This document shows, in pieces, positions 12,856 to 20,719 of a stretch of DNA of 28,719 nucleotides (position 1 is the stretch's first letter; every line of letters starts with the position of its first letter). The notes below the pieces were generated by a model. It worked only from the letters and a program-made list of their open reading frames with translations, had not been told where the DNA came from and ran no database searches. This DNA is from Anaerolineae bacterium (lineage in GTDB: Bacteria; Chloroflexota; Anaerolineae; Aggregatilineales; Phototrophicaceae): positions 1-28,719 of the forward strand of contig JADLHH010000284.1 of the NCBI GenBank assembly GCA_020848855.1. Direction: 5' to 3'. The translations under genes were made by a program, and so were the position numbers.

Positions 12856-13223
12856 GCGAACAAACTGCGCCGGGCAATATCGGCAAAATCATCTGGACGG
12901 ATTTGACCGTCCCCAACGCGGACGAAGTGCGGGGCTTCTACGCCGCCGTGACAGGCTGGAAGCCAGAGCACGTTGAGATGGGCGACTACAATATGCTCGC
13001 CACAGATGGCACACCGAGCGCGGGCGTATGCCGCGCCGACGGCGTGAACGCGAACCTGCCGCCGCAGTGGCTGATCTATATCACCGTCGCCGATCTCGAC
13101 GCGAGCATCGCCGAATGTCAGCGGCTCGGTGGAAGCATCATCGACGGACCGCGCGCGGCGGGAAACAACCGCATGTGCGTGATCCGCGACCCGGTGGGCG
13201 CAGTTGCGGCGCTGTATGAATAA
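12852..13223 (+). CDS. VOC/glyoxalase-fold protein, probable CTG start
   Basis: 123 aa if started at CTG 12852. That frame reads SEQTAPGNIGKIIWTDLTVPNADEVRGFYAAVTGWKPEHV, the typical opening of VOC-superfamily proteins, so the first beta strand lies upstream of the nearest TTG (12903). No ATG, GTG or TTG is available in frame before 12903. The CTG overlaps the TGA of the propeller gene (CTGA), suggesting termination-reinitiation. Later motifs: WLIYITVADLDASIAECQRLGGSIIDGP and CVIRDPVGAVAALYE. Members bind metals or small molecules; the metal ligands are not complete enough to assign glyoxalase, dioxygenase or resistance activity. Confidence 0.82.
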   Translation: MSEQTAPGNIGKIIWTDLTVPNADEVRGFYAAVTGWKPEHVEMGDYNMLATDGTPSAGVCRADGVNANLPPQWLIYITVADLDASIAECQRLGGSIIDGPRAAGNNRMCVIRDPVGAVAALYE

Positions 13224-13227
13224 CGCT

Positions 13228-13262
13228 AACCTCGACTGTGTTCGTCATGCTCAGTCGAGGTT
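13228..13262 (+). promoter_or_regulatory. Hairpin covering the adh Shine-Dalgarno
   Basis: AACCTCGACTG (13228-13238) and CAGTCGAGGTT (13252-13262) form an 11-bp stem with a 13-nt loop. The right arm contains GAGG, the only Shine-Dalgarno for the ATG at 13266. It may limit translation of adh or act as a weak terminator after the VOC gene. Confidence 0.6.
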
Positions 13263-13265
13263 GCT

Positions 13266-14372
13266 ATGTCCTTACACATTCAAGCGGCGCTGCTGCGCCA
13301 AGCCAACACCCCGTTCACTATCGAAACACTGACACTCGACAATCCGCGCGCCGGCGAAGTGCGCGTGAAGCTCGCCGCCTGCGGCGTGTGCCACAGCGAC
13401 TATCACCTCGTTTCCGGCACGACCCGCCACCCCATGCCGGTCGTGTGCGGGCACGAGGGCGCGGGCGTGGTCGATGCCGTCGGCGCAGGCGTCACCAGCG
13501 TCCAGCCGGGCGATCACGTCGTCCTCAACTGGTGCCCCGCCTGTGGCGAGTGCTTCTACTGCCAGCACGACCAGCCCAACCTGTGCGACACCTTCACCGC
13601 GCCCATCTGGGCGGGGACGATGCTCGATGGCACGACCCGCCTCTCGCTCAATGACGACCCGGTTTACGCCTACTGCGGGCTTGCCGCCTTCGCCGAATAC
13701 ACGGTCGTACCGGAGCAAAGCTGCATCAAAATTCGAGGTGACGTGTCGCTGATCACGGCGTCGCTGGTCGGCTGCGCGGTGGCGACCGGCGTCGGCGCGG
13801 CGCTGTACACTTCGCCGGTGCAGCCCGGCGAGAGCGTGGTCGTGATCGGCTGCGGCGGCGTCGGGCTGAACACGCTGCAGGGCGCGGCGCTCGGCGGCGC
13901 GGCGACCATCATCGCCGTAGACAGCAACCCGGCAAAAGAAGCGCTGGCGCGGCAGTTCGGCGCGACCGATTTTGTGGTTTCGAGTGATCAGGTGCTGGAC
14001 GACATCCGGGCGCTAACCGGCGGGCGCGGCGCGGATCGTGCTTACGAGGCGGTCGGCTTGCCAAAATTGCAGGAACTGGCGCTCGACGCCGCCCGCCCCG
14101 GCGGTTCGATTGTGCTGGCGGGCTTGTCGCCGATGGGGTCGTCCACCAACCTGCCCGGCGCGGTCATCACCCGGCAGGAAAAGACCATCAAGGGCAGCTA
14201 CTATGGTTCGGTCGACGCCCGCCGCGACTTCCCGCTGCTGATCGACTACTACGTCGACGGCAAGCTGAAGCTGGACGAGCTGGTTTCGCGCACGTGGCGG
14301 CTGGACGAGATCAACGCGGCATTTGACGAGATGCTCACCGGCGGCGTAGCGCGCGGCGTGATTGTGTTCTAG
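13266..14372 (+). CDS. Zinc-dependent alcohol dehydrogenase
   Basis: 368 aa medium-chain dehydrogenase. The catalytic zinc ligands are Cys42 (GVCHSD) and His63 (CGHEGAG). The structural zinc site is Cys93, 96, 99 and 107 (CGECFYCQ...NLC). The NAD-binding Rossmann fold starts VVVIGCGGVGLNTLQGA, followed by AVDSNPAKEALARQFGATD; the Asp after the second strand favours NAD. The layout and the GSYYGSVDARRDFPLLIDYY segment are closest to class III / aryl-alcohol and S-(hydroxymethyl)thiol dehydrogenases; the exact substrate is not determinable. All zinc ligands are present, so it should be active. It stands 42 nt after the VOC gene, behind a hairpin, and may be co-transcribed with it. Confidence 0.93.
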   Translation: MSLHIQAALLRQANTPFTIETLTLDNPRAGEVRVKLAACGVCHSDYHLVSGTTRHPMPVVCGHEGAGVVDAVGAGVTSVQPGDHVVLNWCPACGECFYCQHDQPNLCDTFTAPIWAGTMLDGTTRLSLNDDPVYAYCGLAAFAEYTVVPEQSCIKIRGDVSLITASLVGCAVATGVGAALYTSPVQPGESVVVIGCGGVGLNTLQGAALGGAATIIAVDSNPAKEALARQFGATDFVVSSDQVLDDIRALTGGRGADRAYEAVGLPKLQELALDAARPGGSIVLAGLSPMGSSTNLPGAVITRQEKTIKGSYYGSVDARRDFPLLIDYYVDGKLKLDELVSRTWRLDEINAAFDEMLTGGVARGVIVF

Positions 14373-14380
14373 GCGAAACC

Positions 14381-14405
14381 GTAGGGGCGCAGCGCTGCTG
14401 CGCCC
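14381..14405. terminator. GTAGGGGC hairpin between convergent genes
   Basis: GTAG precedes GGGCGCAGC (14385-14393), which pairs with GCTGCGCCC (14397-14405) around GCT; on the plus strand UUCUGUUCC follows. It sits between adh and the convergent reductase gene and can act for both. It is a shortened member of the GTAGGGGC family, lacking the right CTAC. Confidence 0.7.
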
Positions 14406-14420
14406 TTCTGTTCCACCCGT

Positions 14421-14969
14421 TTACTCGGCTTTCGCGGGCTGGTAAATCAGCGCGACGACGCCGTTGCCGAACGCGCGCGATTCCACCAGTTCGAGTGTCG
14501 CGGTGGTTGCTTCGGTGAACAGGCGCTGCCCCTTGCCCAGCACCACCGGGTACACCAGCAGCCGGAAGCGATCCACGAGGTTGTTCGCCATCAGCGTCTG
14601 AATCAGATTGCCGCTGCCATGCACCACAATGTCGGGACCGTCTTCCTGTTTCAGCCTGAGGATTTCTTCCACGATATTGTCGCTGATCAGCACCGAGTTG
14701 TTCCACTCCAGCGTTTCCAGCGTCGTCGAGACCACGTACTTGCGCGTGCTGTTGAAATACACCGCGCCGGGGTCGTCATCTTCTGTGCGATTGGGCCAGG
14801 CGGCAGCAAAAGCCTCGTAGGTCACGCGCCCCAGCAGCAGGGGTTCATCGGCGGACGTTTCCTCGCCCTTGAAGCTGGCGATGTCGTCGTTCCAGTACTT
14901 GAACGTCCACGCCGGGTTTTCGATGACGCCGTCCAGCGAGATGAATTCCGTGACGATAATCTTGCGCAT
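14421..14969 (-). CDS. Dihydrofolate reductase family protein (RibD C-terminal type)
   Basis: 182 aa. It starts MRKIIVTEFISLDGVIENPAWTFKYWNDD, then LLGRVTYEAFAAAWP, FNSTRKYVVSTTLETLEWNNSVLISD, DGPDIVVHGSGNLIQTLMANNLVDRFRLLVYPVVLGKGQRLF. These are the NADPH-fold motifs of the YyaP/YwjB-like branch of the RibD_C superfamily. The true folate enzyme motifs are not present, so the substrate is unknown. The ATG at 14969 has AGGAG about 7 nt upstream; an upstream frame extension is rejected for that reason. An AraC regulator lies 75 nt upstream on the same strand. The palindrome GTTCTAGAAC (14990-14999) lies in its leader. Confidence 0.9.
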   Translation of the reverse strand: MRKIIVTEFISLDGVIENPAWTFKYWNDDIASFKGEETSADEPLLLGRVTYEAFAAAWPNRTEDDDPGAVYFNSTRKYVVSTTLETLEWNNSVLISDNIVEEILRLKQEDGPDIVVHGSGNLIQTLMANNLVDRFRLLVYPVVLGKGQRLFTEATTATLELVESRAFGNGVVALIYQPAKAE

Positions 14970-14989
14970 GATGCTCTCCTTTATCCTTC

Positions 14990-14999
14990 GTTCTAGAAC
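14990..14999. promoter_or_regulatory. GTTCTAGAAC palindrome upstream of the reductase gene
   Basis: A perfect 10-bp palindrome 20 nt before the reductase start codon, inside the AraC-reductase gap. It shares the TTGTTCTA half with the moaD promoter and the GTTCTA half with the recA promoter, but has no 4-bp spacer. It might be a repressor site; chance is not excluded. Confidence 0.35.
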
Positions 15000-15044
15000 A
15001 AATGTATCACAACGGAGGCGCATCCGTCTTGTACAAAAACGCAG

Positions 15045-15725
15045 TCAGGGAGATGTGTTCAGCAGGGCGATTTTGGCGGGCGTCTCCCCGGCGTAGCGCT
15101 TCATCGCCCGCGTCAGGTGCGGTTGATCGTAGTAGCCGGCTTCGGCGATGGTGTCCAGTATCGACCAGCCGCGCCGCAGCAGCGTGATCGCACGGCGGGC
15201 GCGCTCGATCTGCTGAATGGTGTTGTAGGTCAGCCCGGTCGCTTGCAGGAAGCGGTACTGCACGGCGCGAGCCGACAGCGGGTACGGGCTGCCGTCCAGC
15301 ACCGCGTCGATCACCGGGTCGTGCGCCAGCACCCCGGTACGTACCAGCCGATTCACGAACGTGTCGGCGTTGTCGAAGTCCGGGAACTGCCACGCCGACC
15401 CCTGCAGCCAGAACGACCCGCTCGACGCTTCCGGCAGCGTCAGGTCGCGCCGATCCATGATCATTTTCGTGGGCAGATGCGGCAGGAACGTGCCAAGCCG
15501 GAAGATGATGCCGAAGAACTCGGTATCCGCCGGATAGTTTGCCTCGGTCGCGCGGGTTTCAGGACCGCGCACCGTGAAGCTGGTTTTGCCCTGATAGCGG
15601 GTGACGACCATTTCCGTCTGGCTGGCAGCCGTCGACATGAACGACCCGGCGCGCTCGCTGTGCGAGCGCCAGACGGTTTCGACCAGCGGCGCATCGGATA
15701 AGCGTTCGTCGAAGACAAGCTCCAC
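15045..15725 (-). CDS. AraC family transcriptional regulator
   Basis: 226 aa. The C-terminal ~80 residues are an AraC-type double helix-turn-helix: AVQYRFLQATGLTYNTIQQIERARRAITLLRRGWSILDTIAEAGYYDQPHLTRAMKRYAGETPAKI, with the conserved AGYYDQPHLTRAMKRYAGETP second HTH. The N-terminal part (about 1-140) is a cupin-like sensor domain (VVTRYQGKTSFTVRGPETRA, PADTEFFGIIFRLG). The start is GTG at 15725, chosen because AGGAG lies 7 nt upstream and the frame has no better ATG. It probably controls the reductase gene directly downstream, and possibly itself. Confidence 0.9.
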   Translation of the reverse strand: MELVFDERLSDAPLVETVWRSHSERAGSFMSTAASQTEMVVTRYQGKTSFTVRGPETRATEANYPADTEFFGIIFRLGTFLPHLPTKMIMDRRDLTLPEASSGSFWLQGSAWQFPDFDNADTFVNRLVRTGVLAHDPVIDAVLDGSPYPLSARAVQYRFLQATGLTYNTIQQIERARRAITLLRRGWSILDTIAEAGYYDQPHLTRAMKRYAGETPAKIALLNTSP

Positions 15726-16098
15726 GTGTGCGCTCCTGTGCGAACTCGATATCGGATGGGGTCAGGCGACTGCGTCGTCTCGGTGTGTTGCGATTTTACG
15801 TGATGGCGGGGGGTGTTTCAAGCGGCGCTGCGTGCCCAGGATAACCGCATCAAGTTTCACACAGGGTATCCAATGGTTCACAACGCTCGTGTAGGGGCGA
15901 ACCCACGTGTTCGCCCGTCGGGGCAGACACACAGGTCTGCCCCTACAAAACACTTATGACCCTTTTTGACCTAAATGGTTATTTTGATGCGATGACCCTG
16001 GCGTGCCTGCATCCTCTAATGATCGCGCTGTGAATTAGCAGTATGATTGTTACATCGTCGTAATTTATACGCGCTCAAATCCCAGAAGGGACACATAT
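15726..16098. other. Gene-free gap between AraC and clostripain genes
   Basis: 373 bp without a supportable gene. It contains the leader and promoter area of the AraC gene on the left, the double hairpin repeat at 15891-15946, and an AT-richer segment (15950-16090) that should contain the protease promoter. I could not pick a convincing -35/-10 pair there. Confidence 0.7.
15891..15946. repeat. Double GTAGGGGC hairpin element
   Basis: GTAG opens and CTAC closes a 56-bp element made of two hairpins. The first is GGGCGAAC/GTTCGCCC with a 6-nt loop. The second is GGGGCAGAC/GTCTGCCCC with an ACACAG loop. The first hairpin core recurs at 28589-28612. The build suggests that interchangeable hairpin modules sit between fixed GTAG and CTAC ends. 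Confidence 0.85.
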
Positions 16099-18729
16099 AT
16101 GCGTCGGTCTTTCATGGTCACTGCCCTGTGCCTGTGCCTGCTGGTCGTGCTGCTCGCGCCGGTCGAGGGGCAGAGCGGCGTCGCCGATTGGACGTACATG
16201 CAGTATTTTGCGATGGACAACAACCTCGAAGGGAATCTGTACAACGACCTGACCGAACTACAGGAAGTCGGGAGTACCGACCGCGTGAATATCGTCGCGC
16301 AGGTCGATCGCATCGACGGCTACGAAACGCGCTTTGGCGATTGGACGGACACGCGCCGCTTCCTGCTTCAGAACGAGGGACAGCCGCAGTTAACTGCGGA
16401 CGAAAAGATCGAAGAAATCCTGATGCTCGTTTACGCGCAGCCGGGTGAAGACCGGGAAGCCCTGCGCCAGCAGCTTCGCCAGATTCAAGATACCGACCCG
16501 GCGCGCTACGCCAGCCTGATTGCCGACACCGGTCTTGACCCCACCAATACGGCGTTCATCGACAAGCTTGTGGAAAGCCACGGGCTGGGGCGCGTGTTCG
16601 ACACTGAGCCGGTCGAGACTCTGGGCGAAGTCGATATGGGAGACCCGGCGGCGCTGGCAGATTTCCTCACCTGGGCGATGCAGAATTTCCCGGCAGAACA
16701 CTACGCCCTGACGATCAGCTCGCACGGATCGGGATGGCCCGGAAATGGTCCCGATGAGACTGACGAAGAGGACATGCTTCAGCTCCCGGAGATCACGGCG
16801 GCGCTCCAGCAGGCACTCGACGCGACCGGCGTGGAGCAGATCGACATCATCGGCTTCGACGCCTGCCTGATGGGTCAGCTTGAGGTCTACGAGGCGCTTG
16901 CGCCATATACACGGTACGTGATCGCATCGGAAGAAGTGATCCCCGGCAACGGTTGGGAATACGTCACACCGTTCAGCCAGCTTGCCGCCGACCCCGGTAT
17001 GAGCGCCGAGCAGTTCGGAGCCAATATCATCGACGCTTACATGGCATACTATGCCGGTCCGGGCGCGCGCACTAAAGTTGACCTGCACCTCGTCGACACC
17101 AGCGCGATTCCAGCGGTGCTCGACGCGCTCGATGCGTTTGCCGCCGCTGCCGATCAGGACATGCTCGACAAGCTCTCGGCGCTCGGCGTTGCACGGATCA
17201 ACGCGCAAATCTTCGGTGGGGAAGCGGGCGACGCGCTCAGCACAGAAGGCGGCTCGGCATACTTCGCCTCGGTCGACCTCGTCAGCCTGATGGAACTGGT
17301 CGGCGGGCAGGCGGACATCGATCCTGACCTGATGGATGCCGCTTTCGCTGTTTCGGACGCGGCGCAGGCGGCGGTCATTCACGGCGCTGCTGACACGTAT
17401 TTGCCGGACGCGCACGGCATGGCGATCTATTTTCCGACCAACGCCCGCATCGCCGAGCTTCCCGTGCTGAACATGAATAACCTGATCCCCTACCCCGACG
17501 CGCTGCCGGGCATGGGCGCGTGGAGCACCTTCCTCTCGAACTTCCACAACACGATTGACACGGCGCTCACGCCGGACGCGCTGAAGATCAACATCACGCA
17601 GGTACTGCCCAATGGTGCGACTGCGAGCATTTACGATCCGCCGGTTGCAATCTTCGACACCGACGGACAGGGTATCGCCAACCTCGCCTTCACGTCGGTG
17701 CTGACGCTCGACGATGGCACGCAGATCATGGTCGATTATTCGCCGCTGGTTTTCGAAAGCCTGCTGCCGGATGGACGCGCCGTGCGCACCTTCCCCAGCG
17801 GCGAAAGCACGAGCAACTACTTCGCGTGGAATGTCGAAACGCTGATGATGAGTGACGGTACGACGCAGATTCCGAGCGTGTTGTTCGTCAACAACCCCGG
17901 CACCCCGCAGGGTGTGATCAGCGGGACGTATGTTTCGCAGCAGAACGGGCAGGAAGTCCCGGCGACGGTCATTTTCGACACCAACACGACGACGGCGGTC
18001 GGCACGTTCGGCACGAACGAGCAGGGCGCACCCTTCGAAATCAACGTGCAGCCCGGCGACAAGTTCTTCCCCAACTGGTACACCATTACCAGCGACGGGC
18101 TGACCGCCAACCGCGCTGACGATTTTCTCGCCTACAGCTTGGAGCCGTTCACCTACAGCTACGTGCCGGCAGCTTCCGGCAGCTATACCCTGACGATGAT
18201 CATCCAGGACTTAGCCGGCAACACGTCGGTATCGTCGGCGGACTTGCAGATCGACAATACCGATCTCGACCTCAACTGGCGCGGCTTCAAGGACGTGGGT
18301 ATGGGCATCAATTTCCTCTACCCCTGGACGTGGAGCGACCCCACCCAGCTTGCCGACGAAACCGGGCAAATCGACCAGGTAGTCATCAGCGATCCTGACG
18401 GCGCGATGTCGATTTACGTTGCCATGCGCGACGGCGACACGGACACCGTCGTGCAGGATATGATTGATTACGAAGGCGGGCTTCAGGACGCGCAGGTCGA
18501 CCCGCCACAGCCGCTTGAGGAAGACCCGCAGGCAGGACAATGGTTCTCGTATACCTACACCGGCGACGACGGCAGCCCACGAAGCGGCGTCGTGATCGTC
18601 GTGCGCTCCGAGGAGAACAACGCGACCTACACGCTGGACGTGGACGCGCCGGACTCCCTGTACGACGAAGCGAATATCATCATCCAGCAGCTATACGGCA
18701 GCCTGACATTCTTCCCGCCGATTGAGTAA
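16099..18729 (+). CDS. Secreted clostripain family (C11) cysteine protease
   Basis: 876 aa. Signal peptide about 1-24 (FMVTALCLCLLVVLLAPVEG). The C11 domain begins WTYMQYFAMDNNLEGNLYNDLTEL and carries the catalytic His209 (LTISSHGSGW) and Cys256 (GFDACLMGQ). Clostripain-type enzymes cut after basic residues, often after self-processing. About 80 helical residues (roughly 94-176) are inserted between DTRRFLL and LGEVDMGDP, compared with compact members. A beta-rich region follows from about 500 (NVETLMMSDGTTQI, GVISGTYVSQQNGQEVPATV). The last ~150 residues resemble a PsbP-like module (MGINFLYPWTWSD...). ATG at 16099 has AGAAGGG 8 nt upstream. Acts outside the cell; no other protease-related neighbour. 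Confidence 0.92.
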   Translation: MRRSFMVTALCLCLLVVLLAPVEGQSGVADWTYMQYFAMDNNLEGNLYNDLTELQEVGSTDRVNIVAQVDRIDGYETRFGDWTDTRRFLLQNEGQPQLTADEKIEEILMLVYAQPGEDREALRQQLRQIQDTDPARYASLIADTGLDPTNTAFIDKLVESHGLGRVFDTEPVETLGEVDMGDPAALADFLTWAMQNFPAEHYALTISSHGSGWPGNGPDETDEEDMLQLPEITAALQQALDATGVEQIDIIGFDACLMGQLEVYEALAPYTRYVIASEEVIPGNGWEYVTPFSQLAADPGMSAEQFGANIIDAYMAYYAGPGARTKVDLHLVDTSAIPAVLDALDAFAAAADQDMLDKLSALGVARINAQIFGGEAGDALSTEGGSAYFASVDLVSLMELVGGQADIDPDLMDAAFAVSDAAQAAVIHGAADTYLPDAHGMAIYFPTNARIAELPVLNMNNLIPYPDALPGMGAWSTFLSNFHNTIDTALTPDALKINITQVLPNGATASIYDPPVAIFDTDGQGIANLAFTSVLTLDDGTQIMVDYSPLVFESLLPDGRAVRTFPSGESTSNYFAWNVETLMMSDGTTQIPSVLFVNNPGTPQGVISGTYVSQQNGQEVPATVIFDTNTTTAVGTFGTNEQGAPFEINVQPGDKFFPNWYTITSDGLTANRADDFLAYSLEPFTYSYVPAASGSYTLTMIIQDLAGNTSVSSADLQIDNTDLDLNWRGFKDVGMGINFLYPWTWSDPTQLADETGQIDQVVISDPDGAMSIYVAMRDGDTDTVVQDMIDYEGGLQDAQVDPPQPLEEDPQAGQWFSYTYTGDDGSPRSGVVIVVRSEENNATYTLDVDAPDSLYDEANIIIQQLYGSLTFFPPIE

Positions 18730-18755
18730 GTGGACTGGCTTTCCGGCTTGATGAG

Positions 18756-18782
18756 CGGCTCGGCGCGCAAAACGCCGAGCCG
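18756..18782. terminator. Hairpin between clostripain and TIR-FGE genes
   Basis: CGGCTCGGCG (18756-18765) and CGCCGAGCCG (18773-18782) form a 10-bp perfect stem with a 7-nt loop, followed on the plus strand by UUCUGCUUU. It lies between convergent genes (18729 and 18790) and can serve both. Confidence 0.75.
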
Positions 18783-18789
18783 TTCTGCT

Positions 18790-20403
18790 TTACACGCCCA
18801 GAAACTCCGCGCCGGTTTCGCACACGATGCGGAAGCCGATGGACTGGTAGCGGTACAGCGGGTTGAGGAAGTAGTGGAAGTTGATGTTGGTACGCTTCTT
18901 GGGACTCATGAACGAGCCGCCGCGCACCACGCGCAGGATATCGACCGTCACGTCGGTGATTTCGCCGGACGCCGTCCCGTTCGAGCACCACTCCCACACG
19001 TTGCCGAGCAGGTCGCACACGCCGTACGGGCTGGCGCTCTTGGGGTACTGCGTGACCGGCGTCGAGCCTTTGGTTTCGCTCTCTTTGGTGGTACACAGCG
19101 TCGCGTCGAAGCGCGACCCCCAGGGATAGCGGTTGCCGGTATCGCCCTGCGCGCCCCGCTGCCACTGCTGCTCGGTCGGCAGCTTGACCGTCCAGCCGGT
19201 CTTGTAGCTCAGCCACTGGCAGAACGCCGTCGCCTCGTACCAGCACACGTAGGTACGTGGGTGGGTCGGCTGGCTGGCGGGCGCTTCAATCGCCTTCGGA
19301 TGATCGGCGTGCCAGCGGCGCACTTCCAGCGACGACTGCCACCACACGGGGTTCTTGTAGCCGTCCGGCGCGTCGATGAACGCCTGAAACTGGGCGTTGG
19401 TGACCGGGTACTTGCTGATAAAGAATTCGGTGACCTCGAACGACTTCCGGCTGCGGTTGCGCTCGGTCATGACCTTGCCCGCCGGGACGCGGCACCATTC
19501 CAGCAGCGGCATTGCCGCCTTCAGGTCGAAGGGCGGCTGCGTCAGGATCGTCTGGTCGTAGATCGCCTTCAGGTTGTCTGGGTCGTAGTCCGGGAAGGTC
19601 GCCTGAAACGCTCGGAACGCCGTGCAGCCGAGCGAGCGAGTCGATTCGTCCTTCATGAGCAGCGCGATTGGTCCATATTCGCGCTGGGCTTCGCGGACGT
19701 ATGCCTGCCGTTCGAGCGCCGATTCCGCCTCGCGCACCATGGCGTTGATGTTGATGAAACGCGACATGTAGCGGCTTTCCTGCACCTGTTTGAACAGGAA
19801 GACCGCCTTGTCATAGTCGCCGCTGCGGAAGGCGCGCACCGCATCGTCGAACATCGCCTTGCCTTCCGCTTCGGACAGCACCGAGCCGTCGGGCTTGCCG
19901 TTCGGCGGCGTGATGATGGCAGATGGGGTGACTGCCGATGTGACGACCGGCGTCACGGTCGGAGTGGGCGCGGCATTGACCGCTGCGACGACGACTGCCG
20001 CGCGCTCGACCGCCACCTGCTGCAGCTTGCGTTCGGCGATGAAGATCGCCGAGAGCAGAGTCTTGACGGTGGTGACGTCCAGCCCTTTGGTCAGGTCGGC
20101 ATACTGGATGTGCTTGAGGTGCGCGGGAACTTCAGTGCCCGGCTCGATGACGACCGGGAAGATTTCCTTCTTCAGGCTGATGGCGATTTCCAGCTCGCGC
20201 TTGCAGTATTCGGACTCCAGTGAGAATGGCGAGACGAGGAAGACGAAGCCATTGCACCAGTGGAGCCGCTTGACGATCTCGTCCCACCACTTCTGCCCGA
20301 TGTGCAGCCGCTGGTCGTACCAGACATCATGCATGTCAAGCAGATCGATGATCTGCTTGCAGCGGTGTTTGTCAACACGAGCATAACTGATAAAAAGATG
20401 CAT
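18790..20403 (-). CDS. TIR domain protein with FGE-sulfatase-like C-terminal domain
   Basis: 537 aa. Residues 1-115: a TIR domain (MHLFISYARVDKHRC, LLDMHDVWYD, FVFLVSPFSLESEYCKREL) with Glu70 in the CxxE position of catalytic TIRs. Residues ~130-170: an Ala/Thr/Pro-rich linker. Residues ~180-290: a helical, TPR-like region (AVRAFRSGDYDKAVFLFKQV). Residues ~303-528: a formylglycine-generating-enzyme (SUMF1) fold with ISKYPVTNAQFQAF, LPTEQQWQRGAQGD, PYGVCDLLGNVWEWC, RVVRGGSF and SIGFRIVC. The paired active-site cysteines of true FGE are not seen, so this is probably a binding module. The ATG at 20403 was preferred over TTG 20406. It stands alone between hairpins. Confidence 0.88.
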   Translation of the reverse strand: MHLFISYARVDKHRCKQIIDLLDMHDVWYDQRLHIGQKWWDEIVKRLHWCNGFVFLVSPFSLESEYCKRELEIAISLKKEIFPVVIEPGTEVPAHLKHIQYADLTKGLDVTTVKTLLSAIFIAERKLQQVAVERAAVVVAAVNAAPTPTVTPVVTSAVTPSAIITPPNGKPDGSVLSEAEGKAMFDDAVRAFRSGDYDKAVFLFKQVQESRYMSRFININAMVREAESALERQAYVREAQREYGPIALLMKDESTRSLGCTAFRAFQATFPDYDPDNLKAIYDQTILTQPPFDLKAAMPLLEWCRVPAGKVMTERNRSRKSFEVTEFFISKYPVTNAQFQAFIDAPDGYKNPVWWQSSLEVRRWHADHPKAIEAPASQPTHPRTYVCWYEATAFCQWLSYKTGWTVKLPTEQQWQRGAQGDTGNRYPWGSRFDATLCTTKESETKGSTPVTQYPKSASPYGVCDLLGNVWEWCSNGTASGEITDVTVDILRVVRGGSFMSPKKRTNINFHYFLNPLYRYQSIGFRIVCETGAEFLGV

Positions 20404-20406
20404 CAA

Positions 20407-20719
20407 CCCTGCTCAAGTTCGTCTATCGACATGCGTTCGAATAGAGACGGGCTTGACCGGCTGACTGCACAGACAAACAGCCAACCTATCGGCGATTATA
20501 GTCTTCCTTGGCAAACCGGAGAATCTTGTTACAACATTGAGACGCCGCGACCTCGCGCCGCCGAACAAGAACGATCCCCCTCTACCGCCTCGCTTCGATG
20601 ATCACGCCGTGAAGAACGTTAATGATTTGTTTACGTAGAGTATACACACAGTTAGAATGAAAGAAAATACACTTCTCATGAATTTCATGTAACTTTCACA
20701 GATCGTATTACCGGTACGA
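20407..20719. other. Gene-free gap upstream of the TIR-FGE gene
   Basis: 313 bp with no supportable gene. On the minus strand a TATAAT (20500-20495) is a good -10 for the TIR-FGE gene, with no clear -35, giving a leader of about 85 nt. The part 20610-20719 is AT-rich compared with its surroundings and follows the DUF1232 gene's stop. Confidence 0.55.

Noticed and set aside
15762..15953. 63-codon minus-strand frame in the AraC-clostripain gap
   Set aside because: Its start lies inside the double hairpin repeat and the rest has no coding signature or Shine-Dalgarno.
16390..17547. 385-codon minus-strand frame
   Set aside because: Antisense to the clostripain gene; no recognisable motif or Shine-Dalgarno, and the catalytic motifs lie on the other strand.
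18730..20223. 497-codon plus-strand frame
   Set aside because: Antisense to the TIR-FGE gene; composition is typical of the GC-rich reverse strand and no domain is seen.
18790..20403. Diversity-generating retroelement
   Set aside because: The FGE-like C-terminus fits a target protein, but no reverse transcriptase or template repeat is in the window.
20610..20719. AT-rich segment as a small RNA or replication origin
   Set aside because: No DnaA-box cluster, no clear terminator hairpin and no promoter pair were found.
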